Shown: positions 44,273 to 52,876, counted from the stretch's first letter. The stretch is 64,000 nt of DNA from Pedobacter sp. MC2016-15 (GCF_026239695.1 NZ_JAPIVS010000006.1:300205-364204), one strand, 5' to 3'. A program made the numbers and translations. Notes: generated from the sequence alone by a model not told the origin.

Positions 44273-45484
44273 TTAGCCCTTCATGATCGTATGCCCCATT
44301 TTATCCCTTTTCGTTTTCAGATAGGTTTCATTATGGGTATTGCTGACGATTTCAATAGGGATGTTTTCAACCACTTCCAAACCGTAACCAATAAGTCCTG
44401 CACGTTTTGTCGGGTTATTAGACATCAGGCGCATTTTAGTTACACCCTGTGCCCTTAAGATCTGCGCACCTACACCATAATCACGTTCATCTCCCTTAAA
44501 ACCTAATTTGATATTAGCTTCAACGGTATCAAAACCCGCGTCCTGAAGATTGTACGACAGCAATTTATTGACCAGTCCGATACCACGTCCTTCCTGATTC
44601 ATATAAACCACTACGCCCTTACCTTCGGCCTGGATCATTTCCATAGCTTTATGTAACTGCGGACCGCAATCGCATCGGCAGGAGCCAAAAATATCACCGG
44701 TGATACATGAACTGTGCACGCGTACCAATACAGCCTCATCCGGCGTCCATTCCCCCTTGCTTAAAGCCAGGTGGATAGCGTTGTTCTCCAGTTGTGTGTA
44801 GGCTGTCATTTTAAAATCACCCCACTCTGTAGGCAGATTAATAGTAACATCCTCTCTGATCAGACTCTCCTGGTTCAGACGGTAAGAAATAAGGTCTTTG
44901 ATAGATACTATCTTCAGCTGGTGCTGCTCGGCAATCCTGATCAGATCCGGTAAACGTGCCATTTCACCATCATCCTTCATGATCTCTACCAGCACTCCTG
45001 CAGGCTCCATACCTGCTAAAACAGCAAGGTCTACAGCCGCTTCAGTATGTCCGGCACGTCTCAGTACACCGCCATCTTTGGCACGCAAGGGAAAAATATG
45101 TCCAGGTCTGCCCAATTCCTTAGGATCAGTCGCCGGATTGATGAGTGCCTGTATAGTTTTGGAACGGTCAGAGGCAGAGATACCAGTGGTACATCCATGA
45201 CCGATCAGGTCAACTGAGACCGTAAAGTTAGTTTCGTAAGCAGCAGTGTTCTTGCCGACCATCAGTTCGAGGTCTAGCTCTTCACATCTGGCTTCGGTAA
45301 TCGCCGCACAGATGAGGCCTCTGCCATAGGTAGCCATAAAGTTAATGACTTCAGGTGTGGCGTTGGCTGCTGCAGTAAGGAAATCGCCCTCATTTTCACG
45401 ATCTTCATCGTCAACAACGATCACCACTTTACCAGCCTTTATATCTGCAATAGCATCTTCTATCGCGTTCAGTTTAATTTCCAT
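44273..45484 (-). CDS. ribBA: Bifunctional DHBP synthase/GTP cyclohydrolase II
   Basis: Supplies both precursors of riboflavin. The N-terminal 3,4-dihydroxy-2-butanone 4-phosphate synthase domain (about 1-202) contains VVDDEDRENEGDF and the GHCTTGISASDRSKTI-like GHGCTTGISASDRS, then RAGHTEAAVDL. The C-terminal GTP cyclohydrolase II domain (about 208-403) has the zinc site CITGDIFGSCRCDCG and VYMNQEGRGIGL. The 403-residue length is typical. A perfect -7 box lies 74 bases upstream; the leader is too short for a full FMN riboswitch and shows no RFN motif. Its stop codon directly abuts that of convergent tamB. Confidence 0.96.
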   Translation of the reverse strand: MEIKLNAIEDAIADIKAGKVVIVVDDEDRENEGDFLTAAANATPEVINFMATYGRGLICAAITEARCEELDLELMVGKNTAAYETNFTVSVDLIGHGCTTGISASDRSKTIQALINPATDPKELGRPGHIFPLRAKDGGVLRRAGHTEAAVDLAVLAGMEPAGVLVEIMKDDGEMARLPDLIRIAEQHQLKIVSIKDLISYRLNQESLIREDVTINLPTEWGDFKMTAYTQLENNAIHLALSKGEWTPDEAVLVRVHSSCITGDIFGSCRCDCGPQLHKAMEMIQAEGKGVVVYMNQEGRGIGLVNKLLSYNLQDAGFDTVEANIKLGFKGDERDYGVGAQILRAQGVTKMRLMSNNPTKRAGLIGYGLEVVENIPIEIVSNTHNETYLKTKRDKMGHTIMKG

Positions 45485-45558
45485 TTTGTAGCATTAGTAA
45501 AAGACATCCCTACTTTATAAAATGATATTAAATACACTTCTATACAGATAAGAATAAA

Positions 45559-45566
45559 CAAAGTTA
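45559..45566 (-). promoter_or_regulatory. Candidate -7 box for ribBA
   Basis: Minus strand TAACTTTG, perfect TAnnTTTG, 74 bases before the ribBA ATG. The 139-base gap to the upstream permease gene holds nothing else that I recognise. Confidence 0.45.
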
Positions 45567-45623
45567 CAACCTTATATGATAATATGCGCCCACAAATATC
45601 ATGCGTAAGTAAGGAACAGCTTA

Positions 45624-47060
45624 CTATTTGGTTAGCGCTTTCTTTTTGCGGAAAAGTTTGCTGAAAAAGGCCTTATATGCAGTAATATCAAACAGTGCAG
45701 AATCAACGGTGGCCTTGTACGTTAGGAAGGCCCCTACGGGACTAAGAATGATGATAGCCATCCAGATCCCCAGTATCGGATTGATGTTACCCTGGTTGGC
45801 AGATTTCTCGGCAACGGTGGTTATAATATGATAGAAGAGAAAAAATATGATCGCCATTACTACCGGCAAGCCTAATCCGCCCTTCCTGATAATTGCGCCC
45901 AGAGGTGCTCCGATAAAAAACAACATCAGGCATGATACAGCAAGTGTAAACTTACGCTGATATTCGATCCTGATTCTGATCAGGTTTCTCACCCGCTCAT
46001 AGTGATCCGCAACCCTGCCATCAGTGGTCTGCTCTACAGATTTGGCCTGATCAAGGGCAGATTGCATCGTGGCTGCCCGCTGAGCAACTGGCATAGAACT
46101 CAGTAAGGGACCTTTCAGTTTTACCGGAGCCATTTTAATCTTGGTATATCCTTTTGTGTAGTTACTCTGTTTGAAATAAGTCCCAATAGCGACCCTCGCA
46201 AAGCGATTTACACTGTCCAGTTCCTTCTTAAGTGAGTCTCCTTTATGTTCAAGCCCCTTTAAATTGAGCATCTGGTTGTTCGTCCTGAAGCTGTTTTCAT
46301 CCGTACGTGCCATCTTAAAGCTGGAAATATCAAACTTCTGCGCAGTCTCGCCAAAGCGCATCCTCGTGAGCTGCTGCCTTGGGTTGTAGGTAGCGTTCTG
46401 ACTGCTGGACTCTTCATACCTCACCCCATCTCTTAGCTTCAGTACCAGAAACTGCTTATCCTTCGTGGTATTCATCGTGCCTGTTTTAGCAATGATGATT
46501 TTAGGAACTCCATTGTTACCGGTGTGGTCATAGATCATAATCCCCGTAAGGGAAACACCATCTTCCCCCTTTTTATCCACCCGGATGGAATACTGCGGGA
46601 TACTGTTGTTGAACACCCCTTCCTTAATCAGAAATGATAATTTTTTATTTCTCACATCCCAAAGCAGGGAGCCAAACTTCAGGTTGGCCTTGGGCAGCAT
46701 ATATTCGGAGAACAAAAAAGATGAAAAAGCGATGCAGATGATCAGTACGAGCAATGGCCGCATCGCCTTTTGCAGTGATATCCCTGCAGATTTGATCGCC
46801 ACGAGTTCGTAATTCTCCCCCAGCGTTCCAAAGGTCATGATGGAAGACAGCAAAATGGCCAGGGGCAGCGCCATAGACACATTTGCAGCAGATGCATAAA
46901 ACATCAGCTCCAGAATAATATACCACTCAAAACCTTTTCCGATCAGGTCATCCACATATTTAAACAGGAAGAACATCAGTAAGATGAACATTACCACTAA
47001 AAATGTGACCAGGAAAGGTCTAATGAATGCTTTCAGCAGAAGTATATGAATCTTTTTCAA
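45624..47060 (-). CDS. LptF/LptG family permease
   Basis: Transmembrane subunit of the lipopolysaccharide exporter LptB2FG. The 478-residue protein has three N-terminal helices (about 12-32, 55-78, 100-120), a periplasmic domain and three C-terminal helices (about 380-455, with LAVSCLMLFFIGAPLGAIIRKGGLGLPVV, the family motif). An insertion of about 80 residues before the last helices is typical of Bacteroidota members. Start is TTG at 47060 (the product begins MKKIHILLLKAFIRPFL). The next ATG would remove the first helix. A perfect -7 box ends only four bases before this TTG. Confidence 0.9.
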   Translation of the reverse strand: MKKIHILLLKAFIRPFLVTFLVVMFILLMFFLFKYVDDLIGKGFEWYIILELMFYASAANVSMALPLAILLSSIMTFGTLGENYELVAIKSAGISLQKAMRPLLVLIICIAFSSFLFSEYMLPKANLKFGSLLWDVRNKKLSFLIKEGVFNNSIPQYSIRVDKKGEDGVSLTGIMIYDHTGNNGVPKIIIAKTGTMNTTKDKQFLVLKLRDGVRYEESSSQNATYNPRQQLTRMRFGETAQKFDISSFKMARTDENSFRTNNQMLNLKGLEHKGDSLKKELDSVNRFARVAIGTYFKQSNYTKGYTKIKMAPVKLKGPLLSSMPVAQRAATMQSALDQAKSVEQTTDGRVADHYERVRNLIRIRIEYQRKFTLAVSCLMLFFIGAPLGAIIRKGGLGLPVVMAIIFFLFYHIITTVAEKSANQGNINPILGIWMAIIILSPVGAFLTYKATVDSALFDITAYKAFFSKLFRKKKALTK

Positions 47061-47064
47061 TATA

Positions 47065-47072
47065 CAAATGTA
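47065..47072 (-). promoter_or_regulatory. Candidate -7 box for the LptF/G gene, four bases before the start codon
   Basis: Minus strand TACATTTG, perfect TAnnTTTG, followed by TATA and then the TTG start codon. If it is used, the transcript is nearly leaderless; otherwise the gene depends on read-through from the START-like gene 30 bases upstream. Confidence 0.4.
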
Positions 47073-47090
47073 GACAATGCATCTGAAAAT

Positions 47091-47471
47091 TTATGCACCA
47101 ATTACACTATGCAGGTAGGTGATCTGGTTATCCCAGATTTGGGTTCTTTCTTTCAGTGTATCTTCAGTAGCAAAATCCGTAATAGAGAGCGCTACATCAT
47201 TTGTTAACTCATCCTGCACGATTTCCATCTCAAAATAACAGTGAGGCTCATCGTCTATCCACTTGAACTTCACCATTTTATTCTCTTTAAAACTTAACAT
47301 TTTGGCCTTTTGAACTTCATCATCCCATGTAAATGTATACACCTGATCACGGAAAACCACATCGTCTGCAAACCATTGCGACAATCCATTGGGCTCACTG
47401 ATGAAACTAAACAAAATACGCGGAGACGACTTCAACTCATATTCCAATGTAAATTTTTTCTTTTCTGACAT
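47091..47471 (-). CDS. START-like (AHSA1/SRPBCC-type) domain protein
   Basis: A 126-residue cytosolic protein that is a single helix-grip (START/Bet v1-like) domain. It opens FTLEYELKSSPRILFSFISEPNGLSQWFADDV, the standard start of the SRPBCC fold with the W-F pair. Alternating strands follow (YTFTWDDEVQKAKMLSFKENKMVKFKW), and it ends with a long C-terminal helix. Such domains bind hydrophobic ligands or client proteins; the ligand is unknown. It precedes the LptF/G gene by 30 bases and is divergent from the tRNA gene. Confidence 0.85.
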   Translation of the reverse strand: MSEKKKFTLEYELKSSPRILFSFISEPNGLSQWFADDVVFRDQVYTFTWDDEVQKAKMLSFKENKMVKFKWIDDEPHCYFEMEIVQDELTNDVALSITDFATEDTLKERTQIWDNQITYLHSVIGA

Positions 47472-47541
47472 CTTAAATCGCTTATATCTTGTTATTTGTA
47501 TATTATTTTTTTATTTTTTTCTAAAGGAAAGTATTTTATTC

Positions 47542-47549
47542 TATATTTG
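47542..47549 (+). promoter_or_regulatory. Candidate -7 box for tRNA-Met
   Basis: TATATTTG, perfect TAnnTTTG, 25 bases before the first base of the tRNA, within a very AT-rich upstream region (47490-47545). No clear -33 element. Confidence 0.55.
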
Positions 47550-47574
47550 CAACTCTTTAAAAAAACAAGCCCAC

Positions 47575-47648
47575 GGCGGGGTAGCTCAGATGGTTAGAGC
47601 GCAGGATTCATAACCCTGAGGTCGGCAGTTCGATCCTGCTCCCCGCTA
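47575..47648 (+). tRNA. tRNA-Met (anticodon CAT)
   Basis: Complete cloverleaf of 74 bases. The acceptor stem is GGCGGGG / CCCCGCT (G1-U72 wobble), the D-stem GCTC / GAGC, the anticodon loop TTCATAA with CAT at 47609-47611, the T-stem GGCAG / CTGCT with loop TTCGATC, and the discriminator A. CCA is not encoded. The anticodon stem has only four Watson-Crick pairs because A31 faces C39. It lacks the three G-C pairs and the 1-72 mismatch of initiator tRNA, so it is elongator Met, or possibly the lysidine-modified Ile2 species that also has CAT in the gene. A terminator follows directly. Confidence 0.95.
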
Positions 47649-47653
47649 CTGAA

Positions 47654-47677
47654 AAAGCCCATCTAATGATGGGCTTT
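47654..47677. terminator. Intrinsic terminator behind tRNA-Met, probably bidirectional
   Basis: Ten-base-pair perfect stem AAAGCCCATC / GATGGGCTTT with loop TAAT, five bases after the tRNA. The plus side continues with TTATTTG and the minus side with a T5 run. It can therefore end both the tRNA transcript and the convergent fimbrillin operon. Confidence 0.85.
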
Positions 47678-47736
47678 ATTTGTTTTCAGGCTATTTAAGG
47701 AGCTTTTTGAGGCTGTTCTGCGCGAAATAGCGCTAA

Positions 47737-49155
47737 TTACCTTACACCAATAACTGTTACGTTATCCAAGCGCATACCTAAAGTGTTTGCAGTTGCAGCA
47801 CCATAGAATTCGATAGTATTAACCGCTACCGCAGGAATGTCAGACAGCTCAACAGCAACAAATTTATTGTTATCTGCATTGGTTAACTGACGACTTGGAA
47901 CGGTAACCGCAACACCATTTACTTTGACGGTGATGACATTAACGTCTGAAACTGAACTTGCAGAAGATGCATTTGGAGCAAGTTCATATTTCAGCTTCAA
48001 CTTAGTGAATCCTGTGACATTAATACCTTCAATTTTAAGTGAAGCATCTCTGGTAGCCGGGAACCATGCGTGGATGTTATCCGGATATGCACTGATTGTT
48101 CTTAAGTCAGTTGTACCATAAGTATCGCTAAAAGTGAAGCCTGGATTAGCCCATCCTGTATAAACAGCGATCTTAGGTCTTGCAGTAGCAGCACCAATAC
48201 CGAATGTTTCAGTATAAAGTGTTTCTTCAACACCTACCGGCGGAGTGATAATATCCTCACCCACAGTGTAATTTCCTGAAGGAACAGTAATCCAGTCAGT
48301 AATTACTGCTGATAAAGCCACAGCAACAGGGGTTTGTACACCGTTTTTCAGTTCAATTTCATAAGTATATTTCTTACCTGCATCAAACTTTGTGTTTGCA
48401 GGAAGCGTCAGTTTAAACTGACCTGCAGGCAGTACGAAAGTCACCGTTTTACCAGAAGCATCTGCAGTAGGTAAAATGATGGCTTCAGAAACAACCTTTG
48501 CATTTTGCGTACTTGTTTTAGCAACGATGTCCACAGCCTGGGATGCATTGCTCAATACAGCAGTTGCGAGGTTGAAATCTGCTTTTGTGTTTAAGCCACC
48601 CAGCACAGTAGACAGACCATTAAGGTCGGCAACTCCAACACCGTTTTTAACGGTGAATTCAACTTTGGCAAGCTGGTGACTGAAAACCAGGTTTGCAGCA
48701 GTGCTGGTTTTAGATAAACCTGTAGCATTGTTCGTATATAACAGATCAATGGCGCTCTGGCTGCTCTGACTGGTTACGTCAACTGTATAGTTACTTCCGC
48801 TTAGGCCAGTTCTGTATGGATAGTAAGCGATGAAATCTACAGTACTTCCATCCTGAGGGTAAAAAATTGACTGGTCAGCAGCAGCAGGTGAAAATTCACC
48901 ATCACCACTAGTGCTGTATTTTTTGTTGGCAGATAATACATTATTTAAACCCGTTCCGGTTTTCATGTAAACACCGATAGCATCAGTTGCCTCCCATTTA
49001 TCATTTAATGCTTTAGTTTTAATCTGAGCATTGATAGAAGCCGCAAATTTTACTGCGGGACCATTTGGGTTAGGTATTGTGCCATCCTTTTTGCAGGAAC
49101 TGGTCATGACGAACAGCGAAAGTGCTGCTGCTACGAATACGTTTTGATTTTTCAT
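47737..49155 (-). CDS. Fimbrillin-like surface lipoprotein with C-terminal adhesion-type module
   Basis: A 472-residue lipoprotein (signal ending TSSC, then KKDG). The N-terminal part, about residues 35-310, is a fimbrillin-like region (VKFAASINAQIKTKA, DAIGVYMKTG, FIAYYPY, LVFSHQLAKVEFTVK, YEIELKNG). It is a clear paralogue of the same region in the gene just upstream. The C-terminal 150 residues (from about LYTETFG at 315) look like a beta-sandwich of the choice-of-anchor or carbohydrate-binding kind (WANPGFTFSDTYG..MRLDNVTVIGVR). It starts 23 bases after the nuclease gene, so the two form an operon. It is probably exposed on the cell surface. Confidence 0.82.
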   Translation of the reverse strand: MKNQNVFVAAALSLFVMTSSCKKDGTIPNPNGPAVKFAASINAQIKTKALNDKWEATDAIGVYMKTGTGLNNVLSANKKYSTSGDGEFSPAAADQSIFYPQDGSTVDFIAYYPYRTGLSGSNYTVDVTSQSSQSAIDLLYTNNATGLSKTSTAANLVFSHQLAKVEFTVKNGVGVADLNGLSTVLGGLNTKADFNLATAVLSNASQAVDIVAKTSTQNAKVVSEAIILPTADASGKTVTFVLPAGQFKLTLPANTKFDAGKKYTYEIELKNGVQTPVAVALSAVITDWITVPSGNYTVGEDIITPPVGVEETLYTETFGIGAATARPKIAVYTGWANPGFTFSDTYGTTDLRTISAYPDNIHAWFPATRDASLKIEGINVTGFTKLKLKYELAPNASSASSVSDVNVITVKVNGVAVTVPSRQLTNADNNKFVAVELSDIPAVAVNTIEFYGAATANTLGMRLDNVTVIGVR

Positions 49156-49178
49156 TTTTGTTTTGATAAGGCGTTAAA

Positions 49179-50828
49179 TTATTTCCAGATAGTATTGTCG
49201 ATTGTTTGTTTTACTGTGCTGCTCAGCTTAGGGAAGAACTTGTAACCAGTTTCTTTCTCCAGGTCTGCTACACTCACACGATAGGTGTTATAGTTGTTGC
49301 TGGAAGGAATCACCTGGTTTTCGATTCTGAAACCAATGGTGTAGTAAGTATCCCCCTTTTTCATTGCAAGTGCCTTGTAGTAATATTTAGGTATTGCTGA
49401 TCCTTTAGCATAAGTAATATTTTGATCAGCAGCAGTTTTGATTGAAGCACCTGTAACTACATAAAGCGTATCACTTTGTGCGGTCCATGTTCTCACTTGC
49501 TGTTCAAGGTTATTCCAGATACCCTGATTCATAGAAGAAACCTGGGCAGTCATGTTAGAATAGTAGAATGTAGTAGCATTCAGGTCGCGTGTTGCAGTCC
49601 TGTCGCCGCTAGGAATCTGGTGCCCTCTGTCATAGCCATTGCCAAAAGAACTACTCAGATTAACCTGGAAATCCTGCGATATAGCCGGATCAAAAGCCCA
49701 GGCATCTGTTCTGCCAGAGCTGCCGATGTACGAAGCGTGCATTGGATAAGCTACCCAGTAAGCCAGTTTATATTTTTTGTCGTATAACATCGCATAGTTT
49801 CTTACACCTGTTCTTCCAGGGAAACCATGTGAAACGAATACTGTGTTTTCGTCAGTATTGATTTCTGGCATTTCCATGTAAGATGATAAAACCGGTGGAT
49901 TGGTAACGATAGTTTCCTGGTCAAGGCTGTATGAGCCTGATGGAACATCGGTCCAGTTTGTGATGGTTGCACTAATTGCTGCAGCAACACCCGGAGCAGC
50001 TGTGCCTTCACCTTTAAGTTCGATTTCGTAGGCATATTTCATACCCTTAACGAATCTTGTTGCCGATGGCAATGTCCATGTAAACGTTCTGCCGCCAATG
50101 GCGAATACAACCTGGCTGCCTGATTCTGTAGTTGTAGGCAACGTAATCGCCTCAGCTACGGTAGCACCATTTTTCACACCTGTTTTTGTTAATACTGTAG
50201 CCACTTGATCCTGAGTTGTCAATGTTCCTGTGGCAAGATCAAAATCAGCCTGTGTTTTCAGACCGCTGATGTTTACCGTTAAGCCATTTAAACTAGCCAC
50301 ACCAGCACCGGCTTTCACAGTTAATTCAATTTTAGACAGCTGATGAGAGAACACAAGAGCTGCATTAGTGCTGGTTTTAGATAAACCAGTAGCATTGTTC
50401 GCATAAAGAAGATCAATATCAGCCTGATTACTCTGATTTGCGATATTTACCGGCACGCTATTAGCATTTAGCGTTTCCTTAAATGGATAATACGCAATGA
50501 AATCCACGGCCGATCCATTTTCAGGATAATAGATGGTCTGATCAGTGGTTACTGGTGTAAAGCTGCCATCACCGTTTGTGCCGTAAGCTTTATTGATCGC
50601 CAGAACTCCGGTTAAACCGCTGCCGGATTTCATGTAAACACCAATTTTGTCATTGGCGCTCCAGCTGCCATCTGCTGCTTTTGTTTTAATCTGCCCTTCA
50701 ATAGTGGAAGAGAAGCTAACAGCCGTTTTCGTACCGTCCACTACTCCAACAGCATTGTCTTTCCGGCACGATGTGCCTAGAATAACGAGCATAGTGAGAG
50801 ACGCTAGTTGTAAATGTTTAATTTTCAT
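49179..50828 (-). CDS. Surface lipoprotein with fimbrillin-like N-terminus and DNA/RNA non-specific endonuclease domain
   Basis: A 549-residue lipoprotein (signal ending LGTSC, then RKDN). Residues about 35-310 repeat the fimbrillin-like module of the downstream gene. The C-terminal 240 residues are a NucA/EndoG-type nuclease. The active-site DRGH is at 400-403, the metal-site asparagine at about 425 in FYYSNMTAQ, and Glu442 in IWNNLEQQVR. VVTGASIK and IPKYYYKAL follow as in the family. It is predicted to degrade extracellular DNA and RNA while anchored to the cell. An imperfect -7 box (TGTCTTTG) lies at 50870-50863. Confidence 0.88.
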   Translation of the reverse strand: MKIKHLQLASLTMLVILGTSCRKDNAVGVVDGTKTAVSFSSTIEGQIKTKAADGSWSANDKIGVYMKSGSGLTGVLAINKAYGTNGDGSFTPVTTDQTIYYPENGSAVDFIAYYPFKETLNANSVPVNIANQSNQADIDLLYANNATGLSKTSTNAALVFSHQLSKIELTVKAGAGVASLNGLTVNISGLKTQADFDLATGTLTTQDQVATVLTKTGVKNGATVAEAITLPTTTESGSQVVFAIGGRTFTWTLPSATRFVKGMKYAYEIELKGEGTAAPGVAAAISATITNWTDVPSGSYSLDQETIVTNPPVLSSYMEMPEINTDENTVFVSHGFPGRTGVRNYAMLYDKKYKLAYWVAYPMHASYIGSSGRTDAWAFDPAISQDFQVNLSSSFGNGYDRGHQIPSGDRTATRDLNATTFYYSNMTAQVSSMNQGIWNNLEQQVRTWTAQSDTLYVVTGASIKTAADQNITYAKGSAIPKYYYKALAMKKGDTYYTIGFRIENQVIPSSNNYNTYRVSVADLEKETGYKFFPKLSSTVKQTIDNTIWK

Positions 50829-51300
50829 TTTTTATATTGTTTTTTTTGTTGCGGAGATAATGCAAAGACAGATAAGGTCTTGGATATTTGGTCTATGTTT
50901 TGGCACCTGCTCACAGAAATTTACTGATGTCAGGATGCATTAATTAATGCAACAAAGAACGTTCGGTTGTGTATGAACGCTGTTAATTCAAAATAAAGCT
51001 TAGGTTACGATTTAGCACAAACAAAATTCATGTTTAACAGCACATTAACAGGAAAAAGCTCATATTAACGCGAAAGCACTTCTCAACGTCATTCAGCTTC
51101 ATTAACATAACTTCAGAATCCATTAAATCAGACAGTTAATGGATATATAAATCGTTTATTTGGTTTTTTCAGGTATCAGAATCTGTATGTACACGCAGCT
51201 TTCCAGTGAGAAAACCATTTTGCGCAGTTTACAACAGCCTTTATCAAAGTTAAATGCAGACCTGTTTTTTGATTATTTTTGAAAACAATTAACGCTATAC
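50829..51300. other. 472-base gene-free divergent region
   Basis: The region separates the nuclease/fimbrillin operon from the clostripain-like peptidase gene. It carries candidate -7 boxes at both ends: TGTCTTTG reading left at 50870-50863 and TATTTTTG reading right at 51274-51281. The middle (about 50940-51160) is AT-rich with the word ATTAAC/CATTAAC recurring several times. No reading frame, tRNA or strong hairpin was seen. Confidence 0.5.
51274..51281 (+). promoter_or_regulatory. Candidate -7 box for the clostripain-like gene
   Basis: TATTTTTG, perfect TAnnTTTG, 19 bases before the ATG at 51301. Confidence 0.5.
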
Positions 51301-52437
51301 ATGAAATCCCTTCAATCTTTTCTTCTGAAGCCAGCACTGGTTCTATTACTAATCTTCCTACAGTTCTCCTGCAAGAAATCTGAAATAAAAAAGGAAAAGG
51401 TAAACAGCATGGTACTTGTGTACATGGAGGCCAACAACGACTTGCGATACGATGCACTCAACAGCATCAACAGGATGGAGAAGGGAGCGCAGGCTTTAGA
51501 TGGTATCCTGCTGGTTTATATCAAAACCAGCAGCGTCAGGTCCTACCTTTTAAAGATCAAGTTTGATGAAGACGAAAACAGAATTGTTAGTGATACCATC
51601 AAAGTATTCGAGAACAATAGTACCTCCGATCCAGAGTTTTTCAAGGACGTGATCAACTATGCCCAAACAGAATTTCCTGCCAATAACTATGGCCTGGTCC
51701 TCTGGTCGCATGCCACATCCTGGGCTCCTGCAAATACCGGCATCAGCACTAAATCCTTCGGGCGGGATACAGGGAAAGAGTTTGATATTATCGAGCTCAA
51801 AAATGCAGTCCCGGACAATCTGCAGTTTATCATCTTTGACGCATGCTCCATGGGTGGTGTGGAAGTACTTTATGAATTTAAGGACAAAGCAAAATATATC
51901 ATCGCTTCCCCGACCGAAACTATTGCTGAAAGCTTCCCGTATCAAAGCATAACTCCTATGCTTTTTAAGGGAACCGAAGGATTAAGCAATATTGCAAGGG
52001 CTTACTATGAATACTATAATTCGTATACGGATGACCGGCAATCCGCAACTGTGGTATTGATTAAAACCAGCGAACTCCCGGCACTCGCCCAGGAAATGAA
52101 ATCCCTGATGGCAATGCAGAAAGTTTATGGCGATAAGCTGATCAGCACCAATGTGCAGAGACTGGATTTCACCACCAATTTTCCGGTAGCAACTTATGAT
52201 TTTGGGGACTTCCTGGATCATAACTTCAGCTATGCTACATTAAATAACATTCACGCTCAGATGGATAAACTGATGCTTTATAAGGCCAGCACGAATAAGT
52301 TCCTGGGTGTTCCCATCAATAAATTCTCAGGATTAACCTGCTATATTCCATTCCAGAATGATGTTAACCTCAATTACTATAAGCGATTGCAATGGTACAG
52401 AGCCAGTGGCTTTAACATCCCAATTGAGCAGCAGTAA
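51301..52437 (+). CDS. Clostripain-related (C11) cysteine peptidase lipoprotein
   Basis: A 378-residue lipoprotein (signal ending LQFSC, then KKSE). The peptidase C11 domain covers about residues 35-300. It starts VNSMVLVYMEANNDLRYDA, with the catalytic histidine in YGLVLWSHATSW and the catalytic cysteine in FIIFDACSMGGVEVLYEF. C11 enzymes are caspase-fold peptidases often cleaving after arginine or lysine; specificity here is not known. The last residues overlap the 3' end of the convergent VOC gene by 26 bases. It is probably a surface or periplasmic protease, next to other surface lipoproteins. Confidence 0.9.
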   Translation: MKSLQSFLLKPALVLLLIFLQFSCKKSEIKKEKVNSMVLVYMEANNDLRYDALNSINRMEKGAQALDGILLVYIKTSSVRSYLLKIKFDEDENRIVSDTIKVFENNSTSDPEFFKDVINYAQTEFPANNYGLVLWSHATSWAPANTGISTKSFGRDTGKEFDIIELKNAVPDNLQFIIFDACSMGGVEVLYEFKDKAKYIIASPTETIAESFPYQSITPMLFKGTEGLSNIARAYYEYYNSYTDDRQSATVVLIKTSELPALAQEMKSLMAMQKVYGDKLISTNVQRLDFTTNFPVATYDFGDFLDHNFSYATLNNIHAQMDKLMLYKASTNKFLGVPINKFSGLTCYIPFQNDVNLNYYKRLQWYRASGFNIPIEQQ

Positions 52438-52876
52438 TCGAGGTCGCTACAGGTGATAGGCCTTGAACCTGTTTTTGCGGCATTCCATTAGGGTCCATCC
52501 AAACATGCTCCCAATGGTGACCATCAAGATCGGCAAAGCTGTGCTGGTACATCCAACCGTAGTCGCTCGCCGGATTTGGTATAGTTGCGCCGGCAGCTTT
52601 GGCCTTCTCTACAATTGCATCTACCGCCTCTTTACTATCGGCAGACAAACAGATAGAGCACTCTACAGCCTTATGGGCATCTACAATTTCTTTTGTTGTA
52701 AAGGTTTTAAAGAAAGGCACAGTCAGCAGCATGATATAAATGGTATCACTGATCACCATGCAGGTTGCTTTTTCATCAGTAAACTGAGGATTGAACGTGT
52801 AACCAAGTTCTGTAAAGAATGCTATAGATTTTTCCAGGGATTCTACCGGTAGATTTACAAAAATTTGAGTTGCCAT
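52412..52876 (-). CDS. VOC family protein (glyoxalase/bleomycin-resistance fold)
   Basis: A 154-residue protein from ATG 52876 (MATQIFVNLPVESLEKSIAFFTELGYTF). The ATG nine codons upstream is less likely because it sits in the region expected to hold the transcription start: a perfect -7 box TATCTTTG lies at 52908-52901, 24 bases before the chosen start. The two beta-alpha-beta-beta-beta units of the vicinal-oxygen-chelate fold are visible, ending with YGWMYQHSFADLDGHHWEHVWMDP. This is close to the DUF1801/PhnB-like VOC proteins whose substrate is unknown. Its 3' end overlaps that of the convergent peptidase gene. Confidence 0.86.
   Translation of the reverse strand: MATQIFVNLPVESLEKSIAFFTELGYTFNPQFTDEKATCMVISDTIYIMLLTVPFFKTFTTKEIVDAHKAVECSICLSADSKEAVDAIVEKAKAAGATIPNPASDYGWMYQHSFADLDGHHWEHVWMDPNGMPQKQVQGLSPVATSITAAQLGC

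Noticed and set aside
45485..45623. FMN riboswitch upstream of ribBA
   Set aside because: The leader from the candidate promoter is only about 75 bases and none of the conserved RFN segments is present.
47575..47648. Initiator tRNA-fMet
   Set aside because: The anticodon stem lacks the three consecutive G-C pairs and position 1-72 is a G-U pair rather than an unpaired C-A.
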